A DNA stretch of 64,000 bases from Pseudomonadota bacterium. GTDB taxonomy: Bacteria; Pseudomonadota; Gammaproteobacteria; Steroidobacterales; Steroidobacteraceae. The notes beneath the pieces were generated by a model. It ran no database searches. It had not been told where the DNA came from and worked only from the letters and a program-made list of their open reading frames with translations. A program made the position numbers and the translations under genes. Each line of letters opens with the position of its first letter. The first letter of the stretch is position 1. The stretch is from contig JANXWS010000062.1 in assembly GCA_025351005.1 (NCBI GenBank), forward strand, positions 25,550 through 89,549, given 5' to 3'. Shown piece after piece: positions 17,135 through 26,186 of the stretch.

Positions 17135-17611
17135 TCAGCCCGCCGGACCGACGGCGAGCAGCTCGACCTCGAACAGCAGCGTCGCGCCGGGCGGGATCAC
17201 GTTGCCCGCACCGCGCGAGCCGTAGCCGAGCTGCGGGGAGATCAACAGCAGGCGCTTGCCGCCGATGCGCATGCCCACGACCCCGTAGTCCCAGCCGCGG
17301 ATGACCTGGCCCGCACCGAGCTGGAAGCTGAAGGGCTCGTGGCGGTCGTGGGAGCTGTCGAACTTGCGGCCCTTGCCCTCCGGGGCCTGCGGATCGGACA
17401 GCCAGCCGGTGTAGTGCACCTGCACCGACATGCCCGCCTGCACCGGCTCGCCATGGCCGACCGCAAGATCGGTAATCGTGAGTCCGAGGACCTCGGTGGG
17501 CGCGCCGGAGGATGCGGGCTCGGCGCCCGAGGGCTCCGCGGCGGCGGCCGGCACAACGGAACCGAGCAGCAGCGCGGCGACGGCCGCGGGCAGCAGGCGG
17601 ATGGGGTTCAT
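17135..17611 (-). CDS. Exported FKBP-type peptidyl-prolyl isomerase
   Basis: 158 residues. A signal peptide (about 1-25, ending PAAAAE) is followed by one FKBP domain (about 42-155) with [41 protein letters not shown] and [21 protein letters not shown] periplasmic folding helper that isomerises X-Pro bonds. The gene lies downstream of htpG and before the hydrolase. Confidence 0.93.
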   Translation of the reverse strand: MNPIRLLPAAVAALLLGSVVPAAAAEPSGAEPASSGAPTEVLGLTITDLAVGHGEPVQAGMSVQVHYTGWLSDPQAPEGKGRKFDSSHDRHEPFSFQLGAGQVIRGWDYGVVGMRIGGKRLLLISPQLGYGSRGAGNVIPPGATLLFEVELLAVGPAG

Positions 17612-17651
17612 GGTCTGGTCTCCGGCCGCGGCGACGCCGCAGGGGCCGCCA

Positions 17652-19553
17652 TTATGCGGGCGGAGCGCCGGCCGCCGCGAGCAGCAGGCGGTTGAGGCGA
17701 CGCACGAACTCCGCCGGCTCCGCGAGCGAACCGCCCTCCGCGAGCGTCGCCTCGTCGATCAGGAGGCCCGCCAGATCGCGGAACTCCGCCCCGTCCGGCA
17801 GGCTGGCGAGCCGCGCCACGAGCGGGTGCGCCGGGTTCACCTCCAGCGTCGGCCGGTGCGCCGGCACCTTCTGGCCGGCGGCCTCGAGGAACTTGCGCAT
17901 CGACGCGCTGACGTCGCCCTCGCCGCGCACCAGGCAGGCGGGGGATTCGGCGAGCCGCTGCGTCGCGCGCACGCCCTCGACCCGCCCCGAGAGCACCTCG
18001 CGCAGGCGGCCGCAGAGCGCGAGCGTCGCCTGCTGGTCGCCGGCGGCCGGATCTGCGGGCTCGCCGAGGTCCAGGTCGCCGCGGCTGACGTCGCGGAAGC
18101 TCTTGCCCTCGTACTCGCCGAGGTAGGACATCATCCACTCGTCGACGCGATCGTGCAGCAGCAGCACCTCGACGCTCTGCTGGCGCAGGCGTTCGAGCTG
18201 CGGAACCTGGCGGGCCGCGTTCCAGGTCTCGGCAAGCACGTAATAGATGTGCTTCTGGCCGGGACGCAGCCGGCCGATGCAATCGTCGAGCGACTGGTCC
18301 TGCGCCTCGCGCTCGGTCGCAGTGGTCGCAAATCGCAGCAGCTTCGCGATGCGCTCGCGGCTCGCAGGGTCCTCGGCGACACCCTCTTTCAGCACCTGGC
18401 CGAACTCCTTCCAGAAGTTCTGGTACTTGTCGGGCTCCTCCTTGGCGAGCCGGGCGAGCAGCTCGAGCACGCGGCGCGCGATGCCGGCCCGCATCGCCTC
18501 GATCTCCGGGTCCTGCTGCAGCAGCTCGCGCGAGACGTTGAGCGGCAGGTCGCTGGAGTCGACCACGCCCTTGACGAAGCGCAGGTACAACGGCAGGAAC
18601 TGCTCGGCGTCGTCGAGGATGAAGACGCGCTTGACGTACAGCTTGAGGCCGCGCGCCGCATCGCGGCTCCAGAGGTCGAACGGCGCGCGCGCGGGGACGT
18701 ACAGCAGCGTCGTGTACTCGCGCTTGCCCTCGACGCGGTTGTGCGCCCACGCGAGCGGCGCCGCCGAATCGTGCGCGACGTGCTTGTAGAACTCGATGTA
18801 GTCCTCGTCCTGGAGTTCGGCGCGCGGCCGGGTCCAGAGCGCCTGAGCGCTGTTGACGACCTCGTGGCGGTCGGCGCCGGCCGGCGCTGCGCCGTCGCTG
18901 CCGGGACGGGTGGGCATGCGCACCGGGAAGCCGATGTGGTCGGAGTAGCGCTTGACGAGGGCGCGCAGGCGCCAGGCGTCCGCGAACTCGCGGGCGTCCG
19001 CCTTCAGGTGCAGCACGACGCGCGTGCCGCGCCGCTCCTGCACCGCGTTCTCGACGGTGAACTGGCCGGAGCCGTCCGACTCCCAGTGCACGCCGTCCGC
19101 GGCCGCGGCGCCGGCACGACGCGAGTAGGCCTCGACCCGGTCGGCGACGATGAACGCCGAATAAAAACCGACGCCGAACTGGCCGATCAGCTGCGCGTCG
19201 CGCTGCTGGTCGCCCGTCAACTGCGCCAGGAACTCGGCGGTGCCGGAGCGGGCGATCGTGCCCAGATGCTCGATGATCTCGTCGCGGCTCATGCCGGCGC
19301 CGGAGTCCGATACCGACAGCGTGCCCGCAGTGGCGTCGAAGTCGACGTCGATCGAGAGGCCGGCGTCACCCTCGAGCAGGCCGGGCTCGGCGAGCGCGCG
19401 GAAACGCAGCTTGTCGCAGGCGTCGGAAGCGTTCGAGATCAGCTCGCGGAGGAAGATCTCGCGGTTCGAGTACAGGGAATGGACCATCAGGCGCAGCAGC
19501 TGCTTCACCTCGGCCTGAAAGCCGCGGGTCTCCCGCTGCGTATCGCTCGTCAT
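17652..19553 (-). CDS. htpG: Chaperone HtpG (Hsp90)
   Basis: 633 residues, full-length bacterial Hsp90. The GHKL ATP-binding domain shows [37 protein letters not shown] and [12 protein letters not shown]. The middle domain holds [17 protein letters not shown] and [12 protein letters not shown], and a C-terminal dimerisation domain follows. Cytosolic ATP-driven chaperone. A sigma-32-like promoter lies about 75-100 bases upstream. Confidence 0.97.
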   Translation of the reverse strand: MTSDTQRETRGFQAEVKQLLRLMVHSLYSNREIFLRELISNASDACDKLRFRALAEPGLLEGDAGLSIDVDFDATAGTLSVSDSGAGMSRDEIIEHLGTIARSGTAEFLAQLTGDQQRDAQLIGQFGVGFYSAFIVADRVEAYSRRAGAAAADGVHWESDGSGQFTVENAVQERRGTRVVLHLKADAREFADAWRLRALVKRYSDHIGFPVRMPTRPGSDGAAPAGADRHEVVNSAQALWTRPRAELQDEDYIEFYKHVAHDSAAPLAWAHNRVEGKREYTTLLYVPARAPFDLWSRDAARGLKLYVKRVFILDDAEQFLPLYLRFVKGVVDSSDLPLNVSRELLQQDPEIEAMRAGIARRVLELLARLAKEEPDKYQNFWKEFGQVLKEGVAEDPASRERIAKLLRFATTATEREAQDQSLDDCIGRLRPGQKHIYYVLAETWNAARQVPQLERLRQQSVEVLLLHDRVDEWMMSYLGEYEGKSFRDVSRGDLDLGEPADPAAGDQQATLALCGRLREVLSGRVEGVRATQRLAESPACLVRGEGDVSASMRKFLEAAGQKVPAHRPTLEVNPAHPLVARLASLPDGAEFRDLAGLLIDEATLAEGGSLAEPAEFVRRLNRLLLAAAGAPPA

Positions 19554-19627
19554 CTGGCTGTGCCCCGGGCAATTGCAGGTCGTCGCCGTGCAAGGCGGCC
19601 CGCCGAACGCCGGCGGGCGGGGCCCAC

Positions 19628-19654
19628 TGTAGGGGCCGCGGGGCAGGAATCAAG
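19628..19654 (-). promoter_or_regulatory. Sigma-32-like promoter for htpG
   Basis: Minus strand: CTTGATT (19654-19648), a 12-base spacer, then CCCCTACA (19635-19628). This resembles the heat-shock consensus CTTGAAA / CCCCATNT. Placement before a classic heat-shock gene supports it. The leader would be about 70 bases. Confidence 0.5.
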
Positions 19655-19678
19655 GGGCGCGGCGCGCGCCCCGGCCGC

Positions 19679-19768
19679 TCAAAGGGCTTCGAACATCATC
19701 GTTGCTCGTTGCCACAACACCGCCCAGAGGTCATCAATCTCATCAAGCACTAACAGCAGTCTTTCCAT
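19679..19768 (-). CDS. Candidate 29-residue small protein upstream of htpG
   Basis: Too short for ordinary gene calling. ATG at 19768, TGA at 19681-19679, 29 residues beginning MERLLLVLDEIDDLWAVLWQ. An AAGGTGAT ribosome site ends about 7 bases before the ATG. The peptide is an acidic amphipathic or leucine-rich helix. Its codons (TTA, CTT, AGA, CGA, GTG) and local AT content differ from the GC-saturated flanks, as expected of conserved short genes in otherwise unconstrained spacer. No family recognised. Confidence 0.5.
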   Translation of the reverse strand: MERLLLVLDEIDDLWAVLWQRATMMFEAL

Positions 19769-19956
19769 AACGTTATCACCTTCATCGGGACGCAGGATCA
19801 CACTAGGCCGAGCGCCCAGGAAGCACGCTGCGCGGCGTCACAGGCCGGGGTTGCCGGAGGGGGTAGGCGCTCTATTGCGCCCGCCGGTGCCCGTCAGTAC
19901 GCTTGTTCCGACTGGGGTAACGGCCCCGCCATTACGGCGCCGGCCGGGGACATAAC

Positions 19957-20667
19957 ATGACTCAGCGGATTGTCGTCCTGAACCCGAAGGGCGGCTCGGG
20001 CAAGACCACCGTCGCGATCAACCTGGCCGCGTACTACGCGACGGCGGGCTGCGGCACCGCGCTCGTCGACTACGACCCGCAGGCCTCAAGCTCGCGCTGG
20101 CTCAAGCAGCGCAGGGCCGACCTGCCGCCGATCCATGGCATCGCGGCCTACGAGAACAACCTGCGCGTCACGCGCTCCTTCATGATGCGCGTGCCACCCG
20201 GTACGATTCGCGTCGTCGTCGACACGCCGGCGGCGGTCACGCCGCAGCGGATGCCGGACCTGGTTCGCGACGCCGACGCGATCATCATCCCGGTGATGCC
20301 GTCGGACATCGACAGCCACGCCGCCCTGAAATGCATCACGGACCTGCTGCTGGTCGCCAAGGTGCGGCGCAGCGAGCAGCGCATCGCGGTGGTCGTCAAC
20401 CGCGCACGCCGCAATACGCGGGCGCTCTCGACGCTGATGCGCTTCCTCGAGACGATGCGCATCCCGGTTGTGACCACGCTCAGGGATTCGACCAACTACC
20501 CGCACGCCGCCGAGTTCGGTCACGGCGTGCACGAGATGAAGAGCTACCTCGCGCGCGAGGACGTCGAGAGCTGGCAGCCGCTGATCGAGTGGCTCGAGTC
20601 CCGCGTCGGCGGCGGCGGCATCGCGGGTCTCGCGGCGGGCGGGGGCAGTTTCAAGTTCGCCGGCTGA
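19957..20667 (+). CDS. Orphan ParA-family ATPase
   Basis: 236 residues. Deviant Walker A KGGSGKTT near residue 11, the switch LVDYDPQASSSRWL, and VVVDTPAAV are diagnostic of ParA/MinD ATPases. No parB or parS-like sequence is nearby, so this is an orphan ParA, probably positioning some cellular cargo rather than segregating the chromosome. A Gly-rich C-terminal tail ends GGGSFKFAG. The stop abuts the stop of the convergent small gene. Confidence 0.88.
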   Translation: MTQRIVVLNPKGGSGKTTVAINLAAYYATAGCGTALVDYDPQASSSRWLKQRRADLPPIHGIAAYENNLRVTRSFMMRVPPGTIRVVVDTPAAVTPQRMPDLVRDADAIIIPVMPSDIDSHAALKCITDLLLVAKVRRSEQRIAVVVNRARRNTRALSTLMRFLETMRIPVVTTLRDSTNYPHAAEFGHGVHEMKSYLAREDVESWQPLIEWLESRVGGGGIAGLAAGGGSFKFAG

Positions 20668-20931
20668 TCAGGGCTTCGGCTCCTTGCCGGGCTGCCAGTT
20701 GTTGCGCATCTTCTCGGCCCACGTCTTGTAGCTCGCGTAGTTGTGGAGCGTGCGCGTGATCGCGGCGTGGCGGCTCACGGCCGGTCGTGCCGCCGGACGC
20801 GGCGCACCGGGCCGCTCGAAGCGGCCGGTCGTCCCGGTCGTCCCGGTCGTCCCGGTCGACGCCGGGCGCGGCGCCGGGCCGCCGAGCGGCGGTCCGTTCG
20901 GAGGGCTGCGCGGGCTTTTGCTCTGGCTCAT
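20668..20931 (-). CDS. Small Pro/Gly-rich hypothetical protein
   Basis: 87 residues. The first half is disordered, rich in Pro/Gly with a Thr-Gly repeat coded by a 9-base tandem repeat. The last 35 residues are ordered and basic-aromatic (HNYASYKTWAEKMRNNWQPG). The stop codon is directly adjacent to the parA stop on the other strand. The frame extends further upstream; ATG 20931 is chosen because the upstream codons lack character. Function unknown; a partner role for ParA is only a positional guess. Confidence 0.55.
   Translation of the reverse strand: MSQSKSPRSPPNGPPLGGPAPRPASTGTTGTTGTTGRFERPGAPRPAARPAVSRHAAITRTLHNYASYKTWAEKMRNNWQPGKEPKP
20827..20859. repeat. 9-bp tandem repeat inside small Pro/Gly-rich gene
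   Basis: Three perfect copies of ggtcgtccc (20827-20853) plus a partial fourth. The unit length keeps the reading frame and encodes a Thr-Gly repeat. Copy number could vary without breaking the gene. Confidence 0.85.
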
Positions 20932-21047
20932 GCCGTGACATCCGGACTGGCGAGAACCCAAGGTACTGCCCGCCCGGGCGCGGCTCACAGGAACTGTGTC
21001 ACAGGCGGCCCGGTATCAGGTCACCGATTCCTGATCCAAAGCCGGTT

Positions 21048-22439
21048 TCAGGCCACGACCCGGTAGACGGGCCGGTACGAGCCGCTGATTTTCATGCGCG
21101 CCTGGGCGGCGAAGGATGCGAGCAGCTGGTCGAGCGGCTGCATCAGGCGGGCGTCGCCGTGGATCTCGAACGGGCCGTGCTCCGCAATCTGGCGCATCCC
21201 CTGTTCCTTGATGTTGCCGGCCACGATCGCCGAGAACACGCGCCGCAGGTTTGCGGCTCGCTGGTGCAGCGGCTGGTCGAGGTGCAGGTCGAGCGCACCA
21301 ACGCTTGCATGCGAGACCTCGAACGGCAGCTGGAACGCCGGCGGAATCACCAGTGTCCAGTTGAAGTTGTAGGCGTCGTCGCTGTGGCGACGCGCGCGGC
21401 GCACGTCCTCGAGACCGGTCGCCATCGTGCGCGCCACTTCGGCCGGGTCGTCGACGATGATCCGGTAGCGGGCCTGCGCCGCGGGGCCGAGCGTGAGCCC
21501 GATGAACTCATGGATGCGCTCGAACCAGGCGGCGGCGCTGGACGGTCCCGTGAATACCAGCGGCGCCGGCTGCGCTGCATTGGCCGGGTCGAGCAGGATG
21601 CCGAGCAGGTAGAGGATCTCCTCTGCCGTGCCGACGCCGCCCGGAAAGACGACGAAGCCGTGGCCGAGCCGCGCGAACGCCTCGAGCCGCTTCTCGATGT
21701 CCGGCATGATCACGAGGTGGTTTACGATCGGGTTGGGTGCCTCGGCCGCAACTATCCCGGGCTCGGTGAGGCCGATGTAGTGGCCGTTGGTGATGCGCTG
21801 CTTCGAGTGGCCGATCGTAGCGCCCTTCATCGGCCCCTTCATCGCGCCCGGCCCGCAGCCGGTGCAGACGTTCAGGCCGCGCAGGCCGAGCTCGTAGCCC
21901 ACCCGCTTCGTGAAGTCGTACTCCTCGCGTGAAATCGAATGGCCACCCCAGCAGACGACCAGGTCCGGCCGGCCGCGCGCCTCGAGCACGCGCGCGTTGC
22001 GCAGGATGCAGAACACGGCGTTGGTGATGCCGGCGGGCGTGGTCAGGTCGAACTGGCCGCTCTCGACGATCTCGTTGGCGATGTAGACGATGTCCCGCAG
22101 CACCGCGAACAGGTGCTCCTTGACGCCGCGGATCATCTTGCCGTCGACGAAGGCGACCGCCGGGGCATTCTTCATCTCGAGCTTGACGCCCCACGACTGG
22201 CGCACGATGCGGATCTCGAAGTCGCGGTACTTCTCGAACAGCGCGTTCGGATCGTCGCTGAGGCTGCCGGAGTTGAGCACCGCGAGCGCGCAGCGGCGAA
22301 ACAGCGGGTACAGCCCGCCCTGGCCGCGGTCCTGCAGCTGCGCCATCTCGAGCTGCGAGAGATTCTCGAGGCTGCCGCGCGGCGCGACGCGCGCATCGAC
22401 GAAGTCGCTGGCGTCGAGTTCGGCGTCGGTCGCGCTCAC
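21048..22439 (-). CDS. ppnN: PpnN nucleotide 5'-monophosphate nucleosidase (LOG family)
   Basis: 463 residues, matching E. coli PpnN/YgdH (454). An N-terminal domain is followed by the LOG core with CWGGHSISREEYDF, GCGPGAMKGPMKGA and the catalytic PGGVGTAEEILYLLG, then the C-terminal DUF3412-type domain. It cleaves purine and pyrimidine nucleoside monophosphates to base and ribose 5-phosphate, and in E. coli it is activated by (p)ppGpp. Its start overlaps the end of the upstream L,D-transpeptidase gene by 4 bases. Confidence 0.93.
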   Translation of the reverse strand: MSATDAELDASDFVDARVAPRGSLENLSQLEMAQLQDRGQGGLYPLFRRCALAVLNSGSLSDDPNALFEKYRDFEIRIVRQSWGVKLEMKNAPAVAFVDGKMIRGVKEHLFAVLRDIVYIANEIVESGQFDLTTPAGITNAVFCILRNARVLEARGRPDLVVCWGGHSISREEYDFTKRVGYELGLRGLNVCTGCGPGAMKGPMKGATIGHSKQRITNGHYIGLTEPGIVAAEAPNPIVNHLVIMPDIEKRLEAFARLGHGFVVFPGGVGTAEEILYLLGILLDPANAAQPAPLVFTGPSSAAAWFERIHEFIGLTLGPAAQARYRIIVDDPAEVARTMATGLEDVRRARRHSDDAYNFNWTLVIPPAFQLPFEVSHASVGALDLHLDQPLHQRAANLRRVFSAIVAGNIKEQGMRQIAEHGPFEIHGDARLMQPLDQLLASFAAQARMKISGSYRPVYRVVA

Positions 22440-22963
22440 TGCCGGATCTCGAGCGGTGTGTTGGGGCGGGTCAGCAGCCAGACCTCAAGCATGTCGTCGT
22501 TGGTCAGTGCGATGCAGCCGTCGGTCCAGTCGGAGGTCTGGTAGTAGTTGACCGCCCGGCGCGGCAGGTTCGGCAGGCCGTGGATCATGATCGCGCCACC
22601 GGTACTCCAGCCGCGGCGATGCGCCCGCGCGGCGTCCTGCGCGTTCGGGTATGAGACGTGCAGGGACAGGAAGAAGTCGCTCGCGGCATTGCGACCGTCG
22701 AGCAGATAATGCCCCTCCGGCGTGCGGAAGTCGCCCTCGCGTTCCTTCGGCCCGAGGGGATTCAGTCCGAGCAGGACCTTGTAGCTCTTGAACGGCTGAC
22801 CGTCGTGGATCAGGTACAGGCGCCGTTCGCTCTTGACGACGAGCACCTCGTCCGCCATCGGCAGCGCGCCCGCGACACAGGCCGGTGCCGTGAGCGACAG
22901 CCACGCGCAGGTGAGCGCGCCAGCGAAGCGCCGGCGGCGAATTTGGGCGGTCGCGGTGGGCAT
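22436..22963 (-). CDS. Exported L,D-transpeptidase family protein
   Basis: 175 residues. A signal peptide (about 1-32) is followed by a YkuD/ErfK catalytic domain with LYLIHDGQPFKSYKV, GDFRTPEGHYLLDGRN and the active-site pair H128 (IMIHGLP) and C150 (WTDGCIALTN). It acts in the periplasm on peptidoglycan cross-links or on lipoprotein attachment; the form resembles YafK-like short members. A perfect -10 lies 6 bases before the ATG. Confidence 0.92.
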   Translation of the reverse strand: MPTATAQIRRRRFAGALTCAWLSLTAPACVAGALPMADEVLVVKSERRLYLIHDGQPFKSYKVLLGLNPLGPKEREGDFRTPEGHYLLDGRNAASDFFLSLHVSYPNAQDAARAHRRGWSTGGAIMIHGLPNLPRRAVNYYQTSDWTDGCIALTNDDMLEVWLLTRPNTPLEIRQ

Positions 22964-22969
22964 GGACGA

Positions 22970-22975
22970 ATTATA
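22970..22975 (-). promoter_or_regulatory. -10 element (TATAAT) 6 bases before the L,D-transpeptidase start
   Basis: Minus strand reads TATAAT, six bases, ATG. Transcription would begin on the A of the start codon. No ribosome site is possible in between, and no good -35 is visible. Confidence 0.5.
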
Positions 22976-23027
22976 CGGAATGCCGGTGCGATCACCGCGA
23001 CCTGCATCACGAGGCGCCCGCGCCCCG

Positions 23028-23402
23028 TCAGCGCTCGTCGACCTGGACGCTGCCGCAGCGCTGGTTGCCGGGCGCGCTGTCGGCCCTCAGCACGTAGCGG
23101 CGCCCTGGGTAGGTCTCGACGATCAGCTCGAAGCGCGTCGTCGTCCGGGTCGCTGCCATCACGCAGTCGACCAGCAGGCGGTGGCTGCCGGGCAGCACCA
23201 GCACGCTTGGCGAGCGGAAGCTGACGACCCGCTCGTCGACCTTGCGGATCACCGGCGCGAGCGGCAGGCCGGCGTTCAACCGCGGCGCGCCCTCGATGCG
23301 CGCGAGTTCCGCAACCGGCCGCTCCGGACCGACGTAGTCGCGCTCGACCACGCAAGCTGCAAGCAGCAGGAGCGGCAGGAGCCCGAGCGTGCGTCGCCGC
23401 AT
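23028..23402 (-). CDS. Small lipoprotein of unknown function
   Basis: 124 residues. Lipoprotein signal MRRRTLGLLPLLLLAAC gives a lipid-modified Cys at residue 17. The mature part has a strand-rich central segment (VVSFRSPSVLVLPGSHRLLVDC) resembling PEGA-like small sandwich domains, and two further Cys. Its ATG overlaps the stop of the lytic transglycosylase gene by one base (TGATG), so the two are translationally coupled and may act together at the envelope. Confidence 0.8.
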   Translation of the reverse strand: MRRRTLGLLPLLLLAACVVERDYVGPERPVAELARIEGAPRLNAGLPLAPVIRKVDERVVSFRSPSVLVLPGSHRLLVDCVMAATRTTTRFELIVETYPGRRYVLRADSAPGNQRCGSVQVDER

Positions 23403-25597
23403 CACCGGCTCTTGCCCGGGCGTGCGGCCTGTGGCGCGGTGGCCGCGGCCGCCGTAGCAGCTGGCGCGCCGGCGGCCTCGACCCGCGGCAGAATGACCTC
23501 GTTGCCGATGCGCAGCGTCGCGAAGTCGGTCTCCGGGTTGTACTGCCGCAGCAGCCAGACCGGCACGCTGCTCCGTTGCGTCAGCGTCCACAGCGATTCG
23601 CCGGCCGTCAGCCGGTGGCGCTGCTGGCCGATGATGCGGAAATGCTGGAAGAAGTCGTCCTGCAGCTGGCGGTGATAGCCGCTGCGGCGCCGCTCGAAGG
23701 TCGCGGCGTCGACCCGCGACAGGTCGAGGTGGACGCGGCGGCCGAGCGCGAGCGTCGCCTCGGGACCGAGGTGGTTCAGCTCCCGCAGCCGCGCCGGGCT
23801 CACGTGCAGCCAGTCGGCGAAGTGGCCGAGCGTCTCGGCGCCCTGCACGATCACCGTGTCGCCGTTGACGCTGTAGTCGCTGGGGTCGGCGGACGCCGCG
23901 CTCTCGATGCCCGGCACGAGCCCGGGGCCTAGCGCCGCCGCCTCCTCCTTCGACACCGGTTGCGGCTTGGCGCGCGCCGACTCGAGCTGCGGCCGCGGCT
24001 GCTCGGCGGCGACCGTCTCGGCGGGCGCCTCGGCGGGCGGCGCGGCCGCCGCCGCCGCGCCCTTCGCGATGCGCAGCGTCTGGCCTTCGTAGAGGAAATT
24101 CGGGTCCTTGATGCCGTTCTGCGCCAGGAGTTCCCGCTCGCTGATGCCGACGCGGCGCGCGATCGCGGACAGCACGTCGCCGCTCTGCACGATGTAGGTG
24201 TCGGCGGGCGCGGGCGCCGCGGCCGCTGGCATGGTGCCGCGCGGCGCGGCTCCGGCCGGGAGCGGCTGCGCCGGCGGCAGCTTCAGCGTGACGCCGCTCT
24301 TGACCTTGTCGGCAGTGATGCCGTTGAACTCGGCGAGCTCGGCCGGCTGCAGGCCGTAGGAGATGGCGATCCGCTCGAGCGTCTCGCCGCGCCGCACGCG
24401 GTGCGTGGCGTCGCGCTTCTGGCCGTCGTAGCGCTCGCCGCCGCCGAGCCGAGCCAGCAGCTGCGCCGCGTCGGCCGAGGCCGGCACGTGCACCTCGAAG
24501 CCGCGCGGCACGAAGCGCCGGCCACTCCACACCGGATCGAGCAGAGCCAGGTTCAGCTGCTGCAGCGTCTCGCGGTCGGTGCCGAGCGCCCCCGCGAGCG
24601 ACTGCGCGGTGACGTAATACGGCAGGCGCACGGTGCGGCTCGCCTCCGCCGGCTGGCGCTCGACCTTGCCGAAGTAGCGCTCCGTGTTGCGGTCGATCTC
24701 GAGCGCGGCGAGGAACGAGACGTAGAAGTTCCGCGACGCGAAGCCGAACGTCTTGCTCTGGTAGTTGCGCACGATCGCCGCGATGTCGTCCGTGCCCATC
24801 AGCTCCTTGGCGCGCCGCATGCCGCCGGCGCCGTGATTGTAGGCGGTCAGCGCCAGCGGCCAGGTGCCGAGGATCGAGTAGTTGACGTTGAGGAACTGCG
24901 CCGCCGCGACCGTCGACTTGTAGGGATCCAGCCGCTCGTCGACCACGTTGTCGACCCGCAGCCAGCGCCGGCCGGTCGAGCGCATGAACTGCCACAGGCC
25001 CGCCGCGCCGACCTTCGAGTAGGCGCGCGGGTTGAACGACGACTCGACGTGCGGCAGCGCCGAGAGCTCCGCCGGCAGCCCCTCCTTGCGCAGCGTCTCC
25101 TCGACGTGGTGCTCCCAGGCGCCGGATCGCACCAGGCCCTCGCGGAAGCGGTCGGCCTGGCCGAGCTGGAAACGGACGTGATCGGCTGCCTCGCGCAACG
25201 CCGCGGCGCTGACGTTGGCCGGGAACAACGCGAGCACGCGGCTCTCCTCGTCCGTGAGGTTCTCGCGCGGGCCGCTCGCGAGCTTGCGCAGCATGCGCTC
25301 GTACTTGTCGCGCACCAGGTCGACGACGTTCGAGCGCTCGCGTGGCGTCATGCCGGCGGGAAAGGTGAGTTCCTCGTAGACGACGGCGAGGTAGCGGTCG
25401 TCGTGCATCAGGCCGCCCTGGGTCGTGACCTTGGCGTAGACGCGCTGCCAGAACTGGACGTCGGGCTCGAGCTGTGGCGGCCGCGGAAACTGGGCGGGGT
25501 CGGCCTGCACGGCCGCGCACCAGGCGAGCACGGCCGTGCCGAGCAGCGCGACGGGCGCGCGCAACGAAACGCAGACGCGCGGCGCGCGTTGGTCCAT
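23402..25597 (-). CDS. MltD-like membrane-bound lytic transglycosylase with LysM repeats
   Basis: 731 residues. After a signal peptide and a helical region, the SLT domain (about 190-300) has GLPAELSALPHVESSFNP with the catalytic Glu, VGAAGLWQFMRSTGR and ALTAYNHGAGG. Four LysM-like units follow: two well-formed (RVRRGETLERIAISYGL; YIVQSGDVLSAIARRVG) and two weaker ones near the C-terminus. It cleaves glycan strands of peptidoglycan in the periplasm. ATG 25597 follows a GGAGAG site; an earlier in-frame ATG (25630) lacks one. Confidence 0.92.
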   Translation of the reverse strand: MDQRAPRVCVSLRAPVALLGTAVLAWCAAVQADPAQFPRPPQLEPDVQFWQRVYAKVTTQGGLMHDDRYLAVVYEELTFPAGMTPRERSNVVDLVRDKYERMLRKLASGPRENLTDEESRVLALFPANVSAAALREAADHVRFQLGQADRFREGLVRSGAWEHHVEETLRKEGLPAELSALPHVESSFNPRAYSKVGAAGLWQFMRSTGRRWLRVDNVVDERLDPYKSTVAAAQFLNVNYSILGTWPLALTAYNHGAGGMRRAKELMGTDDIAAIVRNYQSKTFGFASRNFYVSFLAALEIDRNTERYFGKVERQPAEASRTVRLPYYVTAQSLAGALGTDRETLQQLNLALLDPVWSGRRFVPRGFEVHVPASADAAQLLARLGGGERYDGQKRDATHRVRRGETLERIAISYGLQPAELAEFNGITADKVKSGVTLKLPPAQPLPAGAAPRGTMPAAAAPAPADTYIVQSGDVLSAIARRVGISERELLAQNGIKDPNFLYEGQTLRIAKGAAAAAAPPAEAPAETVAAEQPRPQLESARAKPQPVSKEEAAALGPGLVPGIESAASADPSDYSVNGDTVIVQGAETLGHFADWLHVSPARLRELNHLGPEATLALGRRVHLDLSRVDAATFERRRSGYHRQLQDDFFQHFRIIGQQRHRLTAGESLWTLTQRSSVPVWLLRQYNPETDFATLRIGNEVILPRVEAAGAPAATAAAATAPQAARPGKSR

Positions 25598-25652
25598 CAA
25601 CTCTCCGCTGTGCCCGGGGGAGTGTCGCAAGGGGAGCGTACTCCGCGCGCTG

Positions 25653-25658
25653 ATTATA
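25653..25658 (-). promoter_or_regulatory. -10 element (TATAAT) for the lytic transglycosylase gene
   Basis: Perfect TATAAT on the minus strand about 55 bases upstream of the start, giving a leader of about 48 bases with a GGAGAG ribosome site. The -35 is not recognisable. Confidence 0.4.
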
Positions 25659-25784
25659 CAGCCGCCGGTTTCAGGCGTTCGGCGCCACCGATCACGACCC
25701 GGGGCCGTGCCGGTTGCGCCGCGGCCGCCAATGGCCTATACCGCAAATTCAGCATCCGGTCGGGGTGTCGCCGAGGAGACCGCC

Positions 25785-26069
25785 GTGCCGAAGGACGAAC
25801 CCAAGGATCCGACTCCGCCTCCGGCGAAGCCCGCGGCCAAGCGCTCCGGTCGCGTGCGCTTCGACGAGCGCGGCCAGGCGGTGTGGGAGTGGGCGGTAGA
25901 GACCGGCAAGTTCGACCGCAATGCGAGCACGCAGCAGATCCGCACGCTGACCGACCCGGCCGGCAAGCTGGAGATAGACAAGGACGCCGGCGACACGCCG
26001 GGCCCGGGCGGCTCCAAGGGCGGCGGATTCGATCCGTACCAGCGGTCCGACTCGAAGCGCAAGCGCTAG
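25785..26069 (+). CDS. Small conserved hypothetical protein
   Basis: 94 residues. A Lys/Pro-rich N-terminus leads to a conserved-looking core, RVRFDERGQAVWEWAVETGK, and a Gly-rich basic tail ending FDPYQRSDSKRKR. Similar short proteins with a DERGxAVWEW core occur in beta- and gammaproteobacteria; their role is unknown. The GTG start has a GAGGAG site about 7 bases before it; an upstream ATG at 25731 is in frame. Confidence 0.65.
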   Translation: MPKDEPKDPTPPPAKPAAKRSGRVRFDERGQAVWEWAVETGKFDRNASTQQIRTLTDPAGKLEIDKDAGDTPGPGGSKGGGFDPYQRSDSKRKR

Positions 26070-26186
26070 TCGCCAGGTCGCGGTCCAGGGCTCCCGCCGG
26101 CCGGCGCGGGCGGCCAACGGCAGCCCGATCCGCTATAGACTGGTCTGGCTGCGTGCGACGCGTCAGGGCGTCGGCGTGGCTCCCGC

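Noticed and set aside
19957..20667. Chromosome-partition role for the ParA
   Set aside because: No parB, parS or replication-origin genes nearby; kept as an orphan ParA.
23028..25520. 830-codon minus-strand frame covering most of the transglycosylase gene
   Set aside because: Only the last 124 residues (the lipoprotein) are real; the rest is a shifted frame of the MltD-like gene.
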